NCBI GenBank assembly: GCA_029859645.1
Contig: JAOUCS010000005.1
Span: forward strand, 1-64,000
Source of the DNA: Lysobacterales bacterium
GTDB taxonomy: Bacteria; Pseudomonadota; Gammaproteobacteria; Xanthomonadales; SZUA-36
Direction: 5' to 3'
Length of the DNA: 64,000 bases
Shown here piece by piece: positions 1 to 9,111 of the stretch. Both the position numbers and the translations under genes were made by a program. Positions within the stretch are counted from its first letter, which is position 1. Every line of letters starts with the position of its first letter. A model generated the notes under the pieces. The model searched no databases. It saw nothing but the letters and a program-made list of their open reading frames with translations, and was not told the origin of the DNA.

Positions 1-1
1 A

Positions 2-736
2 GAGTCCGAACCCGAACCCGAACCTGAACCTGCACCGATCTCCGGCGCGCCGCAATTCACTGAAGATCCCTCAATCGATCCGGGTACACCTATCTCCGCC
101 GAGATGGATGAGATGCCTCTGCCGATGCTGGCAGACAGTGATTCGGTGGTGCTCGAAAACCTGGAGCAGCTGCTGGGAGAACCCGCGGTGATGCGTTACG
201 TGGTCAGTGACAACGTGATATCGCGAATCGTGGCAACCGTAGACACGCTGGGCAGTCGCAAAATTCCAGGGGTCGTGCAGGTCGTCAATGGGCCGGAGAC
301 GCCTTTTTTGGCATCTCCCAATACCGTGCCGGACCGGATCATTCGCAATGAAGAAGGTGATGTCATTCCACAGTTCATCATCGATCCGGCCACCTACGAA
401 AGGTATACCCCCTATATCGAATTGCTTGAAGCAGTCGATGCTGCTGAATGGGTGAGCATCTACCGGGATTATTATCCGTTGTTTCTCGAAGCCTACCGGC
501 AAATGGGTTATGCCCAGGGAAACTTCAATGACCGGATGATTGCGATTGTTGATGAATTGCTCGCAACACCGTCAGTTTCTGACCCGGTGGAATTGCTGAA
601 GCCTGAAGCTTATTTTCTGTTTACTGATCCCGACCTGGAGGCACTGACTGCCGGCCAGAAGATCATGCTGCGCATGGGTAGCCAGAATGCCATGCGCGTG
701 AAGGAAAAGTTGCGTGAAATCAGGGCGCAGTTATAA
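2..736 (+). CDS. DUF3014 domain protein, 5' truncated by window edge
   Basis: The reading frame is open from the first full codon of the window, so the true start lies upstream. The visible part opens with a Glu-Pro repeat (ESEPEPEPEP), then a linker, then a globular region of about 210 residues starting near the first in-window Met (104). That region resembles DUF3014: the DSDSVVLENLEQLLGE-type helix, the IVATVDTL segment and the YERYTPYIELLEAVD/YRDYYPLFLEAYRQMGY block. DUF3014 proteins usually have an N-terminal membrane anchor and a proline-rich periplasmic linker, which fits the EP repeat; the anchor itself is outside the window. Function of the family is unknown. It is followed by about 100 bases without a gene before a convergent deacylase gene. 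Confidence 0.7.
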   Translation, partial: ESEPEPEPEPAPISGAPQFTEDPSIDPGTPISAEMDEMPLPMLADSDSVVLENLEQLLGEPAVMRYVVSDNVISRIVATVDTLGSRKIPGVVQVVNGPETPFLASPNTVPDRIIRNEEGDVIPQFIIDPATYERYTPYIELLEAVDAAEWVSIYRDYYPLFLEAYRQMGYAQGNFNDRMIAIVDELLATPSVSDPVELLKPEAYFLFTDPDLEALTAGQKIMLRMGSQNAMRVKEKLREIRAQL

Positions 737-844
737 ACAGGTCTTCCGTGAAAATCGGCATATAACAATCCGCGACTGACTTGAGCAGTCCGGGTGACGG
801 GTGGCAACCGCTGCCGGTTGCCGCACTTTGATGGCCCTATTCCC

Positions 845-1339
845 CTATTCGTAAACCCAGCGTGAATATTCCTTGCCCGCGCTGATGACGCTGTGCGGTA
901 GTTTATCCATCAACTGCTGAAAATCCCGCCCTTTGAGGTGAATCAGGTGTTCGTGGTCGCCGGCCTCGATATAGATGTCGGCCGCATGCCTGAGTTGGTC
1001 GTCCCAGATCACTTTCAGCCCGTAGGCGTTGCTCAGGGCGGGCACTGCGCCGGTGTCGCAGTCATTGAACAGTTGTTTCAACTCGGGTTCGGTCGCCAGC
1101 CTGAGATCACGCTGCAGTTCCTCATTTACCCAGCTCAGGTTAAGGCGGTTGTTTGAGGGCAGTACACTGACGATATAACCGCTGTTATCTTCCAACACCA
1201 CCGCTTTAGCCATTTGATGCGCGGGGACATGGGCTGATTTCGCAGAATCCACGGCAGAGACCGTGTGCGGATGTTCCACCGTGTCATATTCGACATTGTG
1301 GCTATCCAGGTAAGACTTAAGGGTGATTGCAATAGCCAT
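845..1339 (-). CDS. YbaK/EbsC-type aminoacyl-tRNA deacylase
   Basis: 164-residue protein of the YbaK/ProX editing-domain superfamily, cytosolic enzymes that hydrolyse mischarged aminoacyl-tRNA (Cys-tRNA(Pro) or Ala-tRNA(Pro) in characterised members). Visible family features are the N-terminal YDTVEHPHTVSAVDSAKSA segment, the AKAVVLED strand with the conserved Lys that contacts the substrate, and the LPSNNRLNL region. Length is close to the 150-170 residues usual for stand-alone YbaK-like proteins. Which tRNA it edits cannot be told from sequence alone. It is transcribed divergently from the mtfA-like gene, with about 170 bases between them. Confidence 0.8.
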   Translation of the reverse strand: MAIAITLKSYLDSHNVEYDTVEHPHTVSAVDSAKSAHVPAHQMAKAVVLEDNSGYIVSVLPSNNRLNLSWVNEELQRDLRLATEPELKQLFNDCDTGAVPALSNAYGLKVIWDDQLRHAADIYIEAGDHEHLIHLKGRDFQQLMDKLPHSVISAGKEYSRWVYE

Positions 1340-1507
1340 TGCTGTATCCTCGACTTTCCAGGGTCATTTTTTGCCTGTTCGCTGCGGAGCTTGCTGAATA
1401 CGAAAGCCCGCATCTTTAAGCATAGTCGGTCGAAATTTTATTTCCGCGATGCAGATCAATTTTGTTCGATTTTTATCGTCGCCGGAAGTGGGGTAGGCTG
1501 GGCAACC

Positions 1508-2320
1508 ATGAATCCCTGGTTTTTTCTGATCGTCGTCGTCCTGCTGATTGCCCTGGTATTGTGGATCCCCCGCTATCGCCTCAAGCGGGCCCTGGCCCGG
1601 CCGTTTCCGGAAGATTGGGTGCGGATTCTGGAAAATAACATCGGCGTTTACCGTAATCTTCCGATGCCTCTCCGGCTTCAGTTGAGGCGCCTGATCAAGC
1701 AGTTTCTTCACCAGAAGCATTTCTCAGGGGCGGGTGGCCTGGAAGTCACCGATGAGATGCGTATCACGGTGGCGGCACAAGCCAGCATGTTGCAACTCAA
1801 CAGGAATAGTGCGCTGTACCCGCGTTTGAAGTACATCATCCTCTATCCCAGCGCCTTCGTGGTCACGCGCTCCGACCGGGATGGGGCGGGTGTGGTAAGC
1901 CATGGGCGAAAGGGTTTGTTGGGGGAGTCCTGGCAAAACGGCAAAGTCATCCTGGCCTGGGATAATGTATTGCATGGCGCGCGTAATTTCGTCGATGGCA
2001 GCAATGTCGTCCTGCATGAATTCGCCCATCAACTCGACAGTGAAACAGGGAGCACCGACGGGGCACCGTTACTGGCCGGCGCATCCAGCTATCGCAGCTG
2101 GGCTGCCGCCCTGTCAGAAGAGTTCGTGGAACTGCAGAAAGACGCCCGGCGGGGATCGCGCTCGCTGATGGACCATTACGGCGCCACCAACCCGGCCGAG
2201 TTCTTTGCCGTCACCACGGAAACTTTTTTCGAAAAACCGGACAGTATGGCCAGGCACCACACAGAATTGTTTGAAGTGCTTAAGTCCTACTACCGGGTAG
2301 ATCCCAGGGATTGGGCCTGA
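1508..2320 (+). CDS. mtfA: MtfA-like zinc metallopeptidase (M90 family)
   Basis: 270-residue M90-family peptidase. In E. coli MtfA binds the glucose-PTS repressor Mlc and has peptidase activity. The zinc motif HEFAH sits near residues 170-174, followed by QLD, and a downstream Glu-rich segment (NPAEFFAVTTETFFEKP) holds the third ligand expected for the family. Unlike E. coli MtfA, the N-terminus is a clear membrane segment (residues about 4-22: Phe-Leu-Ile-Val rich, then RYRLKRAL), as in many proteobacterial relatives. The frame is open further upstream, but ATG 1508 is chosen because it starts directly at the membrane segment and gives the family length (E. coli about 265). There is no strong ribosome site. 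Confidence 0.85.
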   Translation: MNPWFFLIVVVLLIALVLWIPRYRLKRALARPFPEDWVRILENNIGVYRNLPMPLRLQLRRLIKQFLHQKHFSGAGGLEVTDEMRITVAAQASMLQLNRNSALYPRLKYIILYPSAFVVTRSDRDGAGVVSHGRKGLLGESWQNGKVILAWDNVLHGARNFVDGSNVVLHEFAHQLDSETGSTDGAPLLAGASSYRSWAAALSEEFVELQKDARRGSRSLMDHYGATNPAEFFAVTTETFFEKPDSMARHHTELFEVLKSYYRVDPRDWA

Positions 2321-2500
2321 CCCTGATTTGATACCACCAACTTTTCCGGTTTTAGGCGGTAATACGTTTACGGGTCAACAATCGGAGTGGGTCATCATGA
2401 AAAACTGGGATTTGACAGGAGGCTATTTGTTGGTGCTGCTGATCAATAACCTCAAGAGTTTCTGCCAATCAGGCTGAAGCTCCCGCGCAATCTTAGCCAA

Positions 2501-2520
2501 AAAGGGCCGCTGCGCCCTTT
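2501..2520. terminator. hairpin downstream of mtfA, possible weak terminator
   Basis: Arms AAAGGGC and GCCCTTT pair perfectly over 7 bp around a 6-base loop. It lies in the 250-base gap between mtfA and the ABC exporter gene. On the plus strand no U-run follows; on the minus strand the right arm runs into TTTTTGG. Its use as a terminator is therefore uncertain. The rest of the gap (2321-2571) shows only a 26-codon ORF that I did not accept as a gene. Confidence 0.3.
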
Positions 2521-2571
2521 CATCATTGCCGCAATGCCCCCATACTCGGCTGTCATGGTCAGGGCGATTAC

Positions 2572-4347
2572 ATGAGCGAGCACAGGGGTAGCGACCGGCC
2601 CCGGTCCAGGTCACTCAAGCCATTGCGGACGCTTTGGCCTTTCATTACGCCTTATTACCGCACGCTGATTGCTGCGCTGCTGGCTTTGCTGATCGCATCA
2701 GCGGCCATGCTGACGATGCCGGTGGCTCTGAGATACCTGATCGACAACGGATTTATCGCCCAGAATATGGAGACGGTAAACCGCTATTTCGGTTGGTTCC
2801 TGGCGGCAACGGTCATTTTCAGCCTGTTTGCAGCCCTGCGTTACTACCTGGTGACCTGGTTGGGCGAGCGCGTCGTGGCCGATATCCGCAATGCAGTCTA
2901 TGCGAGAGTTGTCAGGATGGACCCGGCTTTCTTCGAGGTCACGCGGACCGGTGAAGTGCTGTCCCGCCTGACGACTGACACGACCCTGGTACAAAGCATA
3001 TCGGGCTCAGGGTTGTCCATTGCATTGCGTTCCACGCTCAGCCTGGTGGGTGGCCTGGTCATGCTCATTCTGACCAGTCCCCAGATGGCCTCATATACTT
3101 TGATAGGAATAGTGGTCGTGGTTTTGCCGGTCATCATCACGGGCCGCTTCATTCGCAAGCTGTCGCGTCAGTCCCAGGACCGCATCGCAGATACCAGCGG
3201 ACTTGCCGGCGAGACACTCAATGCCATGCAGACGATCCAGTCGTTTACCCTGGAGGATCTGCAGACGGGTCGTTACGGGGAGGCTGTAAAGAGCAGTTTC
3301 AGAACCGCAGTCCGGCGCATCCGTATGAATGCCGTGTTGATCGGGCTCGCCTTTGTCCTGGTGTTTTTCATGCTGACCATTTTTCTGTGGGCCGGATCGC
3401 GTGCAGTGCTGGCCGGGGCGATGTCCGGCGGGCAATTGGGGCAATTCCTGATGTATGCGTTTTTTGTCGGATCCTCTGCCACGGCACTGAGTAGCCTGTG
3501 GGGTGAAGTTCAGCGGGCTGCCGGTGCGATGGAGCGGTTAACCGAACTGATGCAGGCAGAGCCGGCGATCCAGGCGCCCGTAAAACCGCTGTCATTGCCG
3601 GCGCGAATAGATGGAAGCATTGAGTTCGACCACGTGGTCTTCTCTTATCCCTCGCGGCCGGAGAGTCGAGCGATGGATGACGTCAGCCTCAGGATCGAAC
3701 CGGGCAGCACGGTGGCCATCGTCGGGCCGTCAGGAGCCGGTAAAAGCACCTTCTTCCAATTGCTTTTGCGTTTCTATGACACGACCAGCGGAACAATCAG
3801 CGTGGAAGACAGAAACATTTCGGACCTGGACCCGCGCGAATTGAGGAAGCAGATTGGCCTGGTGCCTCAGGAAACCGTGCTGTTTGGTGAAAGCGCAATG
3901 GAAAATATCCGCTACGGCCGCCCCGACGCCAGCGATCAAGAGGTGCGTGAGGCGGCAGTGCTGGCGGCTGCAGATGGCTTTATTCAGCAACTGCCTGGCG
4001 GCTACCAGACTTTTCTGGGTGAGCGAGGCACCCGGCTATCCGGGGGCCAGCGACAGCGTATCGCCATCGCAAGGGCTATTCTAAAGGATCCCCCGATCCT
4101 GCTGCTGGATGAAGCAACCAGCTCACTCGATGCCGAAAGCGAACGACTGGTCCAGGCAGCCCTGGATAACTTGATGGAGAACCGGACCACCCTGGTGATC
4201 GCTCACCGCCTGGCGACTGTCAAGCAAGTGGACCGGATTATTGTGATGAATCATGGCCGCATCGAGGCGATTGGCTCGCACCAGGAACTGATCTCAAAAA
4301 ACCCGCTGTATGCGCGTTTGTCTGAACTGCAATTCGGTGATCTCTGA
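2572..4347 (+). CDS. ABC exporter, fused permease and ATPase (MsbA/ABCB type)
   Basis: 591-residue half-transporter of the ABCB group. The membrane domain (about residues 25-320) has six hydrophobic spans, and the nucleotide-binding domain fills the C-terminal 240 residues. Walker A is GPSGAGKST near residue 385, the signature LSGGQRQR near 489, Walker B ILLLDEATSSLD near 510, and the H-loop sits in IAHRLATV. Such proteins work as inner-membrane homodimers that export lipids, peptides or drugs. The sequence does not show the substrate, and there is no partner lpxK to argue for MsbA itself; it is closer in look to the MsbA-related exporters common in proteobacteria. It stands alone and converges on glk. 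Confidence 0.85.
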   Translation: MSEHRGSDRPRSRSLKPLRTLWPFITPYYRTLIAALLALLIASAAMLTMPVALRYLIDNGFIAQNMETVNRYFGWFLAATVIFSLFAALRYYLVTWLGERVVADIRNAVYARVVRMDPAFFEVTRTGEVLSRLTTDTTLVQSISGSGLSIALRSTLSLVGGLVMLILTSPQMASYTLIGIVVVVLPVIITGRFIRKLSRQSQDRIADTSGLAGETLNAMQTIQSFTLEDLQTGRYGEAVKSSFRTAVRRIRMNAVLIGLAFVLVFFMLTIFLWAGSRAVLAGAMSGGQLGQFLMYAFFVGSSATALSSLWGEVQRAAGAMERLTELMQAEPAIQAPVKPLSLPARIDGSIEFDHVVFSYPSRPESRAMDDVSLRIEPGSTVAIVGPSGAGKSTFFQLLLRFYDTTSGTISVEDRNISDLDPRELRKQIGLVPQETVLFGESAMENIRYGRPDASDQEVREAAVLAAADGFIQQLPGGYQTFLGERGTRLSGGQRQRIAIARAILKDPPILLLDEATSSLDAESERLVQAALDNLMENRTTLVIAHRLATVKQVDRIIVMNHGRIEAIGSHQELISKNPLYARLSELQFGDL

Positions 4348-4364
4348 CCCTTCATACCATTCTT

Positions 4365-5327
4365 TCAATGAATCAGTTCCTGCCAGGCATGAATGGCCGC
4401 GCCCTTGATGCCCAGCAATTCATCCTGGTTGAGGTAAATCGGGATACGTTCCAGCAGGTGACGATAAGATCTCGCGTCATTGAATTCGTCGAAGAACGCG
4501 TCGGACTCCACCAGGTGCGGGTTCTTGGCGGCGATGCCGCCGCTGATTACCAGGGCTTCCACCGGGAACATGGACAGGCAGTAATTCCGGCAGGCGCGGG
4601 CATAAAACCGGGCATAGTATTTGCAGGTCTCTGACGCCTTCTGCCCGGCCGCCAGGGCCTGGGCAGGGCTCAAAGATATCCCGGTCAGGCTCTCGTGGAT
4701 CAGCGCAGCGCCGGAACCGCTGACCACATCATCCCCGGTCAGCCATGCCTGGCCTTTGCGCGCCAGCATCTTGGATTCTATTTCCCGCTCACGCTTGCTG
4801 TGAAATGAAAAGCTCGTATGGCCGGCTTCCGATCCGATGACCACTCTTTCCCCCTTGTAGCGTTTAAGGGCAGCATGGCCCAGTCCGGTGCCGGCCCCGA
4901 CGATAGCGATCGATCCCGGCCCCGGGCCGGGGCCCGGCCTGACCAGGCGCAGGCGCTCAAAGACGTCTTTCTCGAGGTAGGCATGCGCCTGGGCGGAAAA
5001 GTCGTTCAACAAAAATGCCCGGCGCACAGGTTGTGACACCGTCAGATCGATGTCCCAGGCAATATTGGGCAAGGTACCCCGCTGACCGTTTACGGCACCG
5101 GCAATGGCGATGGCCAGGGCATCGAACTCCTGCAACGCTGCACTGCCGGCCGGAAGGCTCTCGGCATAGTGTTCCAGCAGTCGATTAAACGAATCAATAT
5201 CTTCCGACCAGGTCGGAAAGACCACCGGCTCCGACATTGAAATACGGGATAGCCCGGAAATGCGGACTTCTGCAAAGCGGGCATTGGTGCCGCCTATGTC
5301 AGCAGCGAGTATCTTGTATTCTGTCAT
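4365..5327 (-). CDS. glk: glucokinase (Glk family)
   Basis: 320-residue cytosolic hexokinase of the bacterial Glk group (ATP + glucose to glucose-6-phosphate). Phosphate-1 motif ADIGGTNARF starts at residue 9. The catalytic Asp is in LLNDFSAQA (Asp109). The second phosphate motif is VGAGTGLGHA (about 143-152), and a glucose-binding Glu is expected in VIGSEAGHTSF. Just before the second phosphate motif is a low-complexity GPGPGPGS stretch encoded by a GC palindrome-rich run (about 4913-4938), longer than usual. The adenosine region ISGGIAAKN is intact near the C-terminus. It is a single gene, divergent from the secreted repeat protein, so regulation by glucose cannot be inferred from neighbours. 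Confidence 0.88.
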   Translation of the reverse strand: MTEYKILAADIGGTNARFAEVRISGLSRISMSEPVVFPTWSEDIDSFNRLLEHYAESLPAGSAALQEFDALAIAIAGAVNGQRGTLPNIAWDIDLTVSQPVRRAFLLNDFSAQAHAYLEKDVFERLRLVRPGPGPGPGSIAIVGAGTGLGHAALKRYKGERVVIGSEAGHTSFSFHSKREREIESKMLARKGQAWLTGDDVVSGSGAALIHESLTGISLSPAQALAAGQKASETCKYYARFYARACRNYCLSMFPVEALVISGGIAAKNPHLVESDAFFDEFNDARSYRHLLERIPIYLNQDELLGIKGAAIHAWQELIH

Positions 5328-5412
5328 GTATCGGGGTCTTTAACGGTCTATAAAGCTGTTCGTGGCAACTTGAAGTAAACTGAATGTTCAGCCCTGCTTT
5401 CCGGAAAGTACT

Positions 5413-7731
5413 ATGCCTGTAAAAATGCTCACTGTCTTGCTATTAGTCACTTCATTGGCATTCAGTCCCGTCGGATTCGCCGAGGACACTGAAATCACCT
5501 GGCCGCGCGACCTGGATGTCACGTCTGGCATCGTGACGATGTACCAGCCACAAGTGGATACCTTGCAAGGGGACATTCTCTCTTTTCGCGCGGCATTATC
5601 TTTCAAAGACAGCCAGGGCAATGAACCGGTTTTTGGCGCCGCGTGGTTTGAGTCACGGGTTGAGATCGACCGGGAAACGCGACGGGTGCTCATGGTGGAG
5701 CTGAAAGTGACGGATACGCGTTTTCCAGAGGGCTCGGAACATGTTCAGGGTGAGCTGGAACAATACATTCGTGAAGGCCTGCCAACCTGGGACTTGGATT
5801 TCTCGCTGGACAGTTTGCTGACATCGCTGGAAGCCTCGGAAGAAGAAATTGCCGCGGCCAACAACCTCAAGATGGATCCGCCGGACATCGTCTATCGCGA
5901 TCACCCCGCGCTGCTGGTGACCCTGGATGGCGAACCCATTCTCAGGGAGATCGAAAATACGAAGTACCAGGCAGTCATCAATACACCGTACCCGCTGATT
6001 TTCGACGGTCAGCGCACTTACTATCTCAATGCCGCCCGGGACGCCTGGTACCAGTCGTCGCAGGCCACGGGACCGTGGACCTTCGACCCGTCTCCCCCCG
6101 CGGAGATAGCCAGCCTGGTGAACCAGGAGGACGTGGATCAGGATCAGGATGAGGCCACCGGGGACTCTGAACCGGTGACGGCACAGAACGCACCGGAGAT
6201 CATTGTCACGACCCGGCCTGCCGAATTGATCGTTTCTGAAGGTAAGCCCAGTTTCGAACCCCTGGTCGATGACTTGCTGGTGCTCGCCAACAGTCAGAGT
6301 GATGTCTTCATGCACGTCTCAGAGCAGAACTATTATGTTGTGCTGTCTGGCCGCTGGTATTTCGCGCGCGCCCTGAACGGGCCATGGACTTACCGCCCGT
6401 CCGACGAGCTACCCGACGCGTTCAGCAATATACCCTCGGAGTCGAAACAGGCCGATTCACGAGTTTACGTCGCCGGTACCGACGAGGCGCGGGAAGCGGT
6501 GATGGATGCCCAGATACCCCAGACCGCCGCTGTGCAGAAAGGGCAGGTTGACCAGGAAGTGACCTATGACGGCAATCCAAAATTTGTAAGTATTAGTGGG
6601 ACCAGCCTGTCTTATGCCGAGAACACGGCTTCGACCGTCCTGAAATCGGGTAACAATTATTACCTGGTTGAGGATGCTGTCTGGTACATCAGCAGTTCAG
6701 CAACGGGTCCCTGGAGTGTGGCTGAGAGCCGTCCGGAAGCCGTGGAAGCGATTCCCCCGGAAAGCCCGGTCTACAACGTTAAGTATGTTTACATTTACGA
6801 AACCACGCCGGAAGTTGTTTACGTGGGCTATACGCCCGGTTATACCGGAAGTTACGTCTATAACACGACCATCGTGTATGGCACGGGCTGGTACTACCGG
6901 CCATGGATTTCACCGTATTACTACTACCCGCGCGTTGCTACCTGGGGTTTCCACGTCACTTACAACCCCTGGACCGGCTGGGGTTTCGGACTGGGCTGGG
7001 GATGGGGACCATTCCGGGTGGGTTTCTATTCCGGAGGCTACTGGCATCGCCGTCACCATTGGTATCATCGCCATCATGGCCGTTGGGGACCGGGTGGATA
7101 CCGGCCGCGGCCCGTACACTACGGAAATAACAACATCAACATCAATAACATCAACGTCAATCGCGGCAACCTGAATGTTCGCGACAACAACCTGTACCGC
7201 GACAAAGAGCAGCGGGCTAACGTCGCCAGGACGCGTGATACGCGTCCCGGATCCCAGGAGCTTCGTGATCGCTCCGGGGTTGCCGACCGCTCAGCGGCCA
7301 GTCGACCCTCGTCACGACCCGCAGGCGACAAGATCCAGGCCAGTGACCTGAGCCGGCCATCCGCCAGCGACCGCAAGGCCAGGCCATCCACGGCGAAAAA
7401 TGATGTATTTACCGACCGCAACGGTACCGTTTACCGGCAAACCGACAAGGGTTGGCAGAAAAATGACGGCAAGAGCTGGAAAGATGTTCCTTCCTCGGGC
7501 ACGCGGGACACATCCAGGTCATCCAATGCGACCTCTTCGACCCGGCAGGCTGCGGGAAGCAGCACGCGGAATACCAGCGCCTATAACCGATCAAATTCCG
7601 GCTATAGTTCCAATCGTTCCAGCCTCGACCGGCAAAGTCATTCCCGACAACGTTCTTCGGCGAGAAGCAACCAGTACAGCTCGCACCGTGCACGCAGCGG
7701 AGTATCGCGAGGAGGAGGGCGCCGGCGTTAA
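5413..7731 (+). CDS. large secreted protein with WY/GPW repeats and basic Ser-Arg tail
   Basis: 772 residues with a clear signal peptide (MPVKMLTVLLLVTSLAFSPV, cleavage near GFAED). Three copies of a module of the form YY(L/V)...WY.(S/A)...GPW occur near residues 195-220, 305-325 and 412-432. Then comes an extremely Tyr/Trp/Gly-rich segment (about 455-560, with YYYYPR and GWGFGLGWGWGPF), a His-rich stretch HRRHHWYHRHHGRW near 545, an Asn-Ile repeat NNININNINVN, and finally about 170 residues of Ser, Arg and Asn. Similar proteins carry loose labels such as carbohydrate-binding family V/XII or autotransporter-like; I do not know a demonstrated function. The layout suggests an envelope or surface protein whose basic tail could bind polyanions. 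No beta-barrel end is seen. Confidence 0.6.
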   Translation: MPVKMLTVLLLVTSLAFSPVGFAEDTEITWPRDLDVTSGIVTMYQPQVDTLQGDILSFRAALSFKDSQGNEPVFGAAWFESRVEIDRETRRVLMVELKVTDTRFPEGSEHVQGELEQYIREGLPTWDLDFSLDSLLTSLEASEEEIAAANNLKMDPPDIVYRDHPALLVTLDGEPILREIENTKYQAVINTPYPLIFDGQRTYYLNAARDAWYQSSQATGPWTFDPSPPAEIASLVNQEDVDQDQDEATGDSEPVTAQNAPEIIVTTRPAELIVSEGKPSFEPLVDDLLVLANSQSDVFMHVSEQNYYVVLSGRWYFARALNGPWTYRPSDELPDAFSNIPSESKQADSRVYVAGTDEAREAVMDAQIPQTAAVQKGQVDQEVTYDGNPKFVSISGTSLSYAENTASTVLKSGNNYYLVEDAVWYISSSATGPWSVAESRPEAVEAIPPESPVYNVKYVYIYETTPEVVYVGYTPGYTGSYVYNTTIVYGTGWYYRPWISPYYYYPRVATWGFHVTYNPWTGWGFGLGWGWGPFRVGFYSGGYWHRRHHWYHRHHGRWGPGGYRPRPVHYGNNNININNINVNRGNLNVRDNNLYRDKEQRANVARTRDTRPGSQELRDRSGVADRSAASRPSSRPAGDKIQASDLSRPSASDRKARPSTAKNDVFTDRNGTVYRQTDKGWQKNDGKSWKDVPSSGTRDTSRSSNATSSTRQAAGSSTRNTSAYNRSNSGYSSNRSSLDRQSHSRQRSSARSNQYSSHRARSGVSRGGGRRR

Positions 7732-7747
7732 GCCGGGCGAATGTCGT

Positions 7748-8602
7748 CTATTTTGTAGTCCGGCTGGCGATCGGAACCTGGCAGACGTCCAGTACCCTGG
7801 GAGGTTTGTGGTGAAAGAACTTCTGTTTGCGATCGCGGCGGCTTTTCAGCAACTGCTCGAAACCTTTGCTGCTTGTGTCCACCACGAAGGCAGCCATGCG
7901 TTCCTCTTTCGGAATATCTGAGGCCAGCCGCATCCGCCGGATTCGGCTGCTGCTGGTGTCATCCTGGAAGATACCATTTTCATTGACCGGGCCGCGCCTG
8001 ATCCTTTGCACGACGTCCATGCCTTCGACGACGCGGGCAAAGACGTTCATGTTCCGGTCGAGGTAACGGGGCGCCTGGCCGATAACGAAGTAGAAATCGG
8101 TTCTGTTGGAATCCGGGCTGTCATTCCTGGCCATGGCGACCACACCTGGGCAGTGGGTCAGCCAGAGGGTGTTGTCCGCCAGGTCACGGGCGGCAGCGAA
8201 ACCGCCAACCAATCCTGTTTCATCCGCGAACAAGTCTTGCTTCTGCACCAGCGTGAAGGCGATATCTTCGGTCATTTCGATCTCGAATTCCGCGTCGATC
8301 AGCGGCACGAGGCTCAATTCACCGAGATCACTGCCATCTCCGCCCTGCGCGACGAAGCCGTCAATGACGCGATAAAAGCTCAGGCCGTCGTAGAATTTGT
8401 CCTGCACGAGCTTGCGGAACTGCGCGACGGTTTTGGGTGCGAACAGAGGGTTGAGTTCAATAACGACTTCGCCTTCCGTCAGGTCAATGAAGACGAGATT
8501 GTCCGGGTCGACTTCGCGCCAGGTGGGGTCTGCCGCAACCACGCTGCCGCCAGGTGAAAAACACCCCAGCAGCAACACAATGATCCAGCTGAAGCGAATC
8601 AT
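7748..8602 (-). CDS. exported cyclophilin-type peptidyl-prolyl isomerase
   Basis: 284-residue protein with an N-terminal signal (hydrophobic IIVLLLGCFSPGGSVVAADP) and a cyclophilin domain from about residue 36 to 215. Domain marks are EVVIELNPLFAPKTVAQF, FYDGLSFYRVIDGFVAQGG, and a DRNMNVFARVVEGMDVVQRI end. Relative to housekeeping PpiA/PpiB it has an insertion and a long C-terminal extension, so it belongs to the divergent periplasmic cyclophilins. The signal could be type I (cut after VVAA) or a lipobox (LLGC, Cys14), which would be short for a lipoprotein. Its ATG overlaps the stop of the upstream small-protein gene by ATGA, so the two are translationally coupled. The 3' end faces the repeat-protein gene 16 bases away. 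Confidence 0.82.
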   Translation of the reverse strand: MIRFSWIIVLLLGCFSPGGSVVAADPTWREVDPDNLVFIDLTEGEVVIELNPLFAPKTVAQFRKLVQDKFYDGLSFYRVIDGFVAQGGDGSDLGELSLVPLIDAEFEIEMTEDIAFTLVQKQDLFADETGLVGGFAAARDLADNTLWLTHCPGVVAMARNDSPDSNRTDFYFVIGQAPRYLDRNMNVFARVVEGMDVVQRIRRGPVNENGIFQDDTSSSRIRRMRLASDIPKEERMAAFVVDTSSKGFEQLLKSRRDRKQKFFHHKPPRVLDVCQVPIASRTTK

Positions 8603-8994
8603 GGCATCTGGATTTTACCACCGCCCATGCCGCCACCCATCGGGTCCATGCCACCCGCTCCGGGTACAACAATGGAGGAGGCCTGTTGACGCTGCATTTC
8701 CTTGAGTTCTTCCATGGTGCGTTCAAACGCGGCCTTTGCCGCATCGCCAAAGGCCGCTGCCGCATCCGCCAGGGATTCCGCCGGAACTTCAAACGACAGC
8801 GGCATTGGGCCGGCTGACGTCAGTACCTGCGTTGAGCCGACATATTGGTCGTTGCGGGAGGGATCTATTTCTCCGGTCGCCGTTACCGGTGTGAGACGGC
8901 GCAGTGTTCCTACCGCGTTATCGGTGAACATTTCCTCCCGGTAAAGGTTTTCGGCATCCATTTTTATTTCATTGCTGGTGTTGGGGTTGCTCAT
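8599..8994 (-). CDS. conserved small cytosolic protein with GGM-type C-terminal tail
   Basis: 131 residues, no signal or membrane segment. The core has an N-terminal strand-rich part (NLYREEMFTDNAVGTLRRL, TSAGPMPLSFEVP) and a helix (AAKAAFERTMEELKEMQRQQ). It ends in a flexible Gly/Met tail MDPMGGGMGGGKIQMP that recalls the GGM tail of GroEL. I recognise the overall pattern as a small conserved gammaproteobacterial protein of unknown function, not a named family. It starts at ATG 8994 behind an AGGA-like site and overlaps the downstream cyclophilin by 4 bases. The coupling suggests a shared expression requirement, perhaps in protein folding, but that is inference. Confidence 0.6.
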   Translation of the reverse strand: MSNPNTSNEIKMDAENLYREEMFTDNAVGTLRRLTPVTATGEIDPSRNDQYVGSTQVLTSAGPMPLSFEVPAESLADAAAAFGDAAKAAFERTMEELKEMQRQQASSIVVPGAGGMDPMGGGMGGGKIQMP

Positions 8995-9111
8995 ATTCCT
9001 ATCCTCGATGTCAGGACGTTTATCTGGGGCCAGCCTGCACTGATCACAATGCAGCGCAGTTTGCAGTAAACTGTAAAGCTACCAAAAATTTTCAGCGGAG
9101 CGTAGATATCG

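Noticed and set aside
2397-2477. 26-codon plus-strand ORF (MKNWDLTGGYLLVLLINNLK...) in the mtfA-ABC exporter gap
   Set aside because: Very short, ribosome site GGAG at loose spacing, no promoter or coupling to a neighbour; not enough to call a gene.
4913-4938. GC palindrome-rich run in glk, considered as a regulatory or recombination site
   Set aside because: It is inside the coding frame and encodes an in-frame Gly-Pro stretch; no sign of function beyond that. It could still be a site of assembly error.
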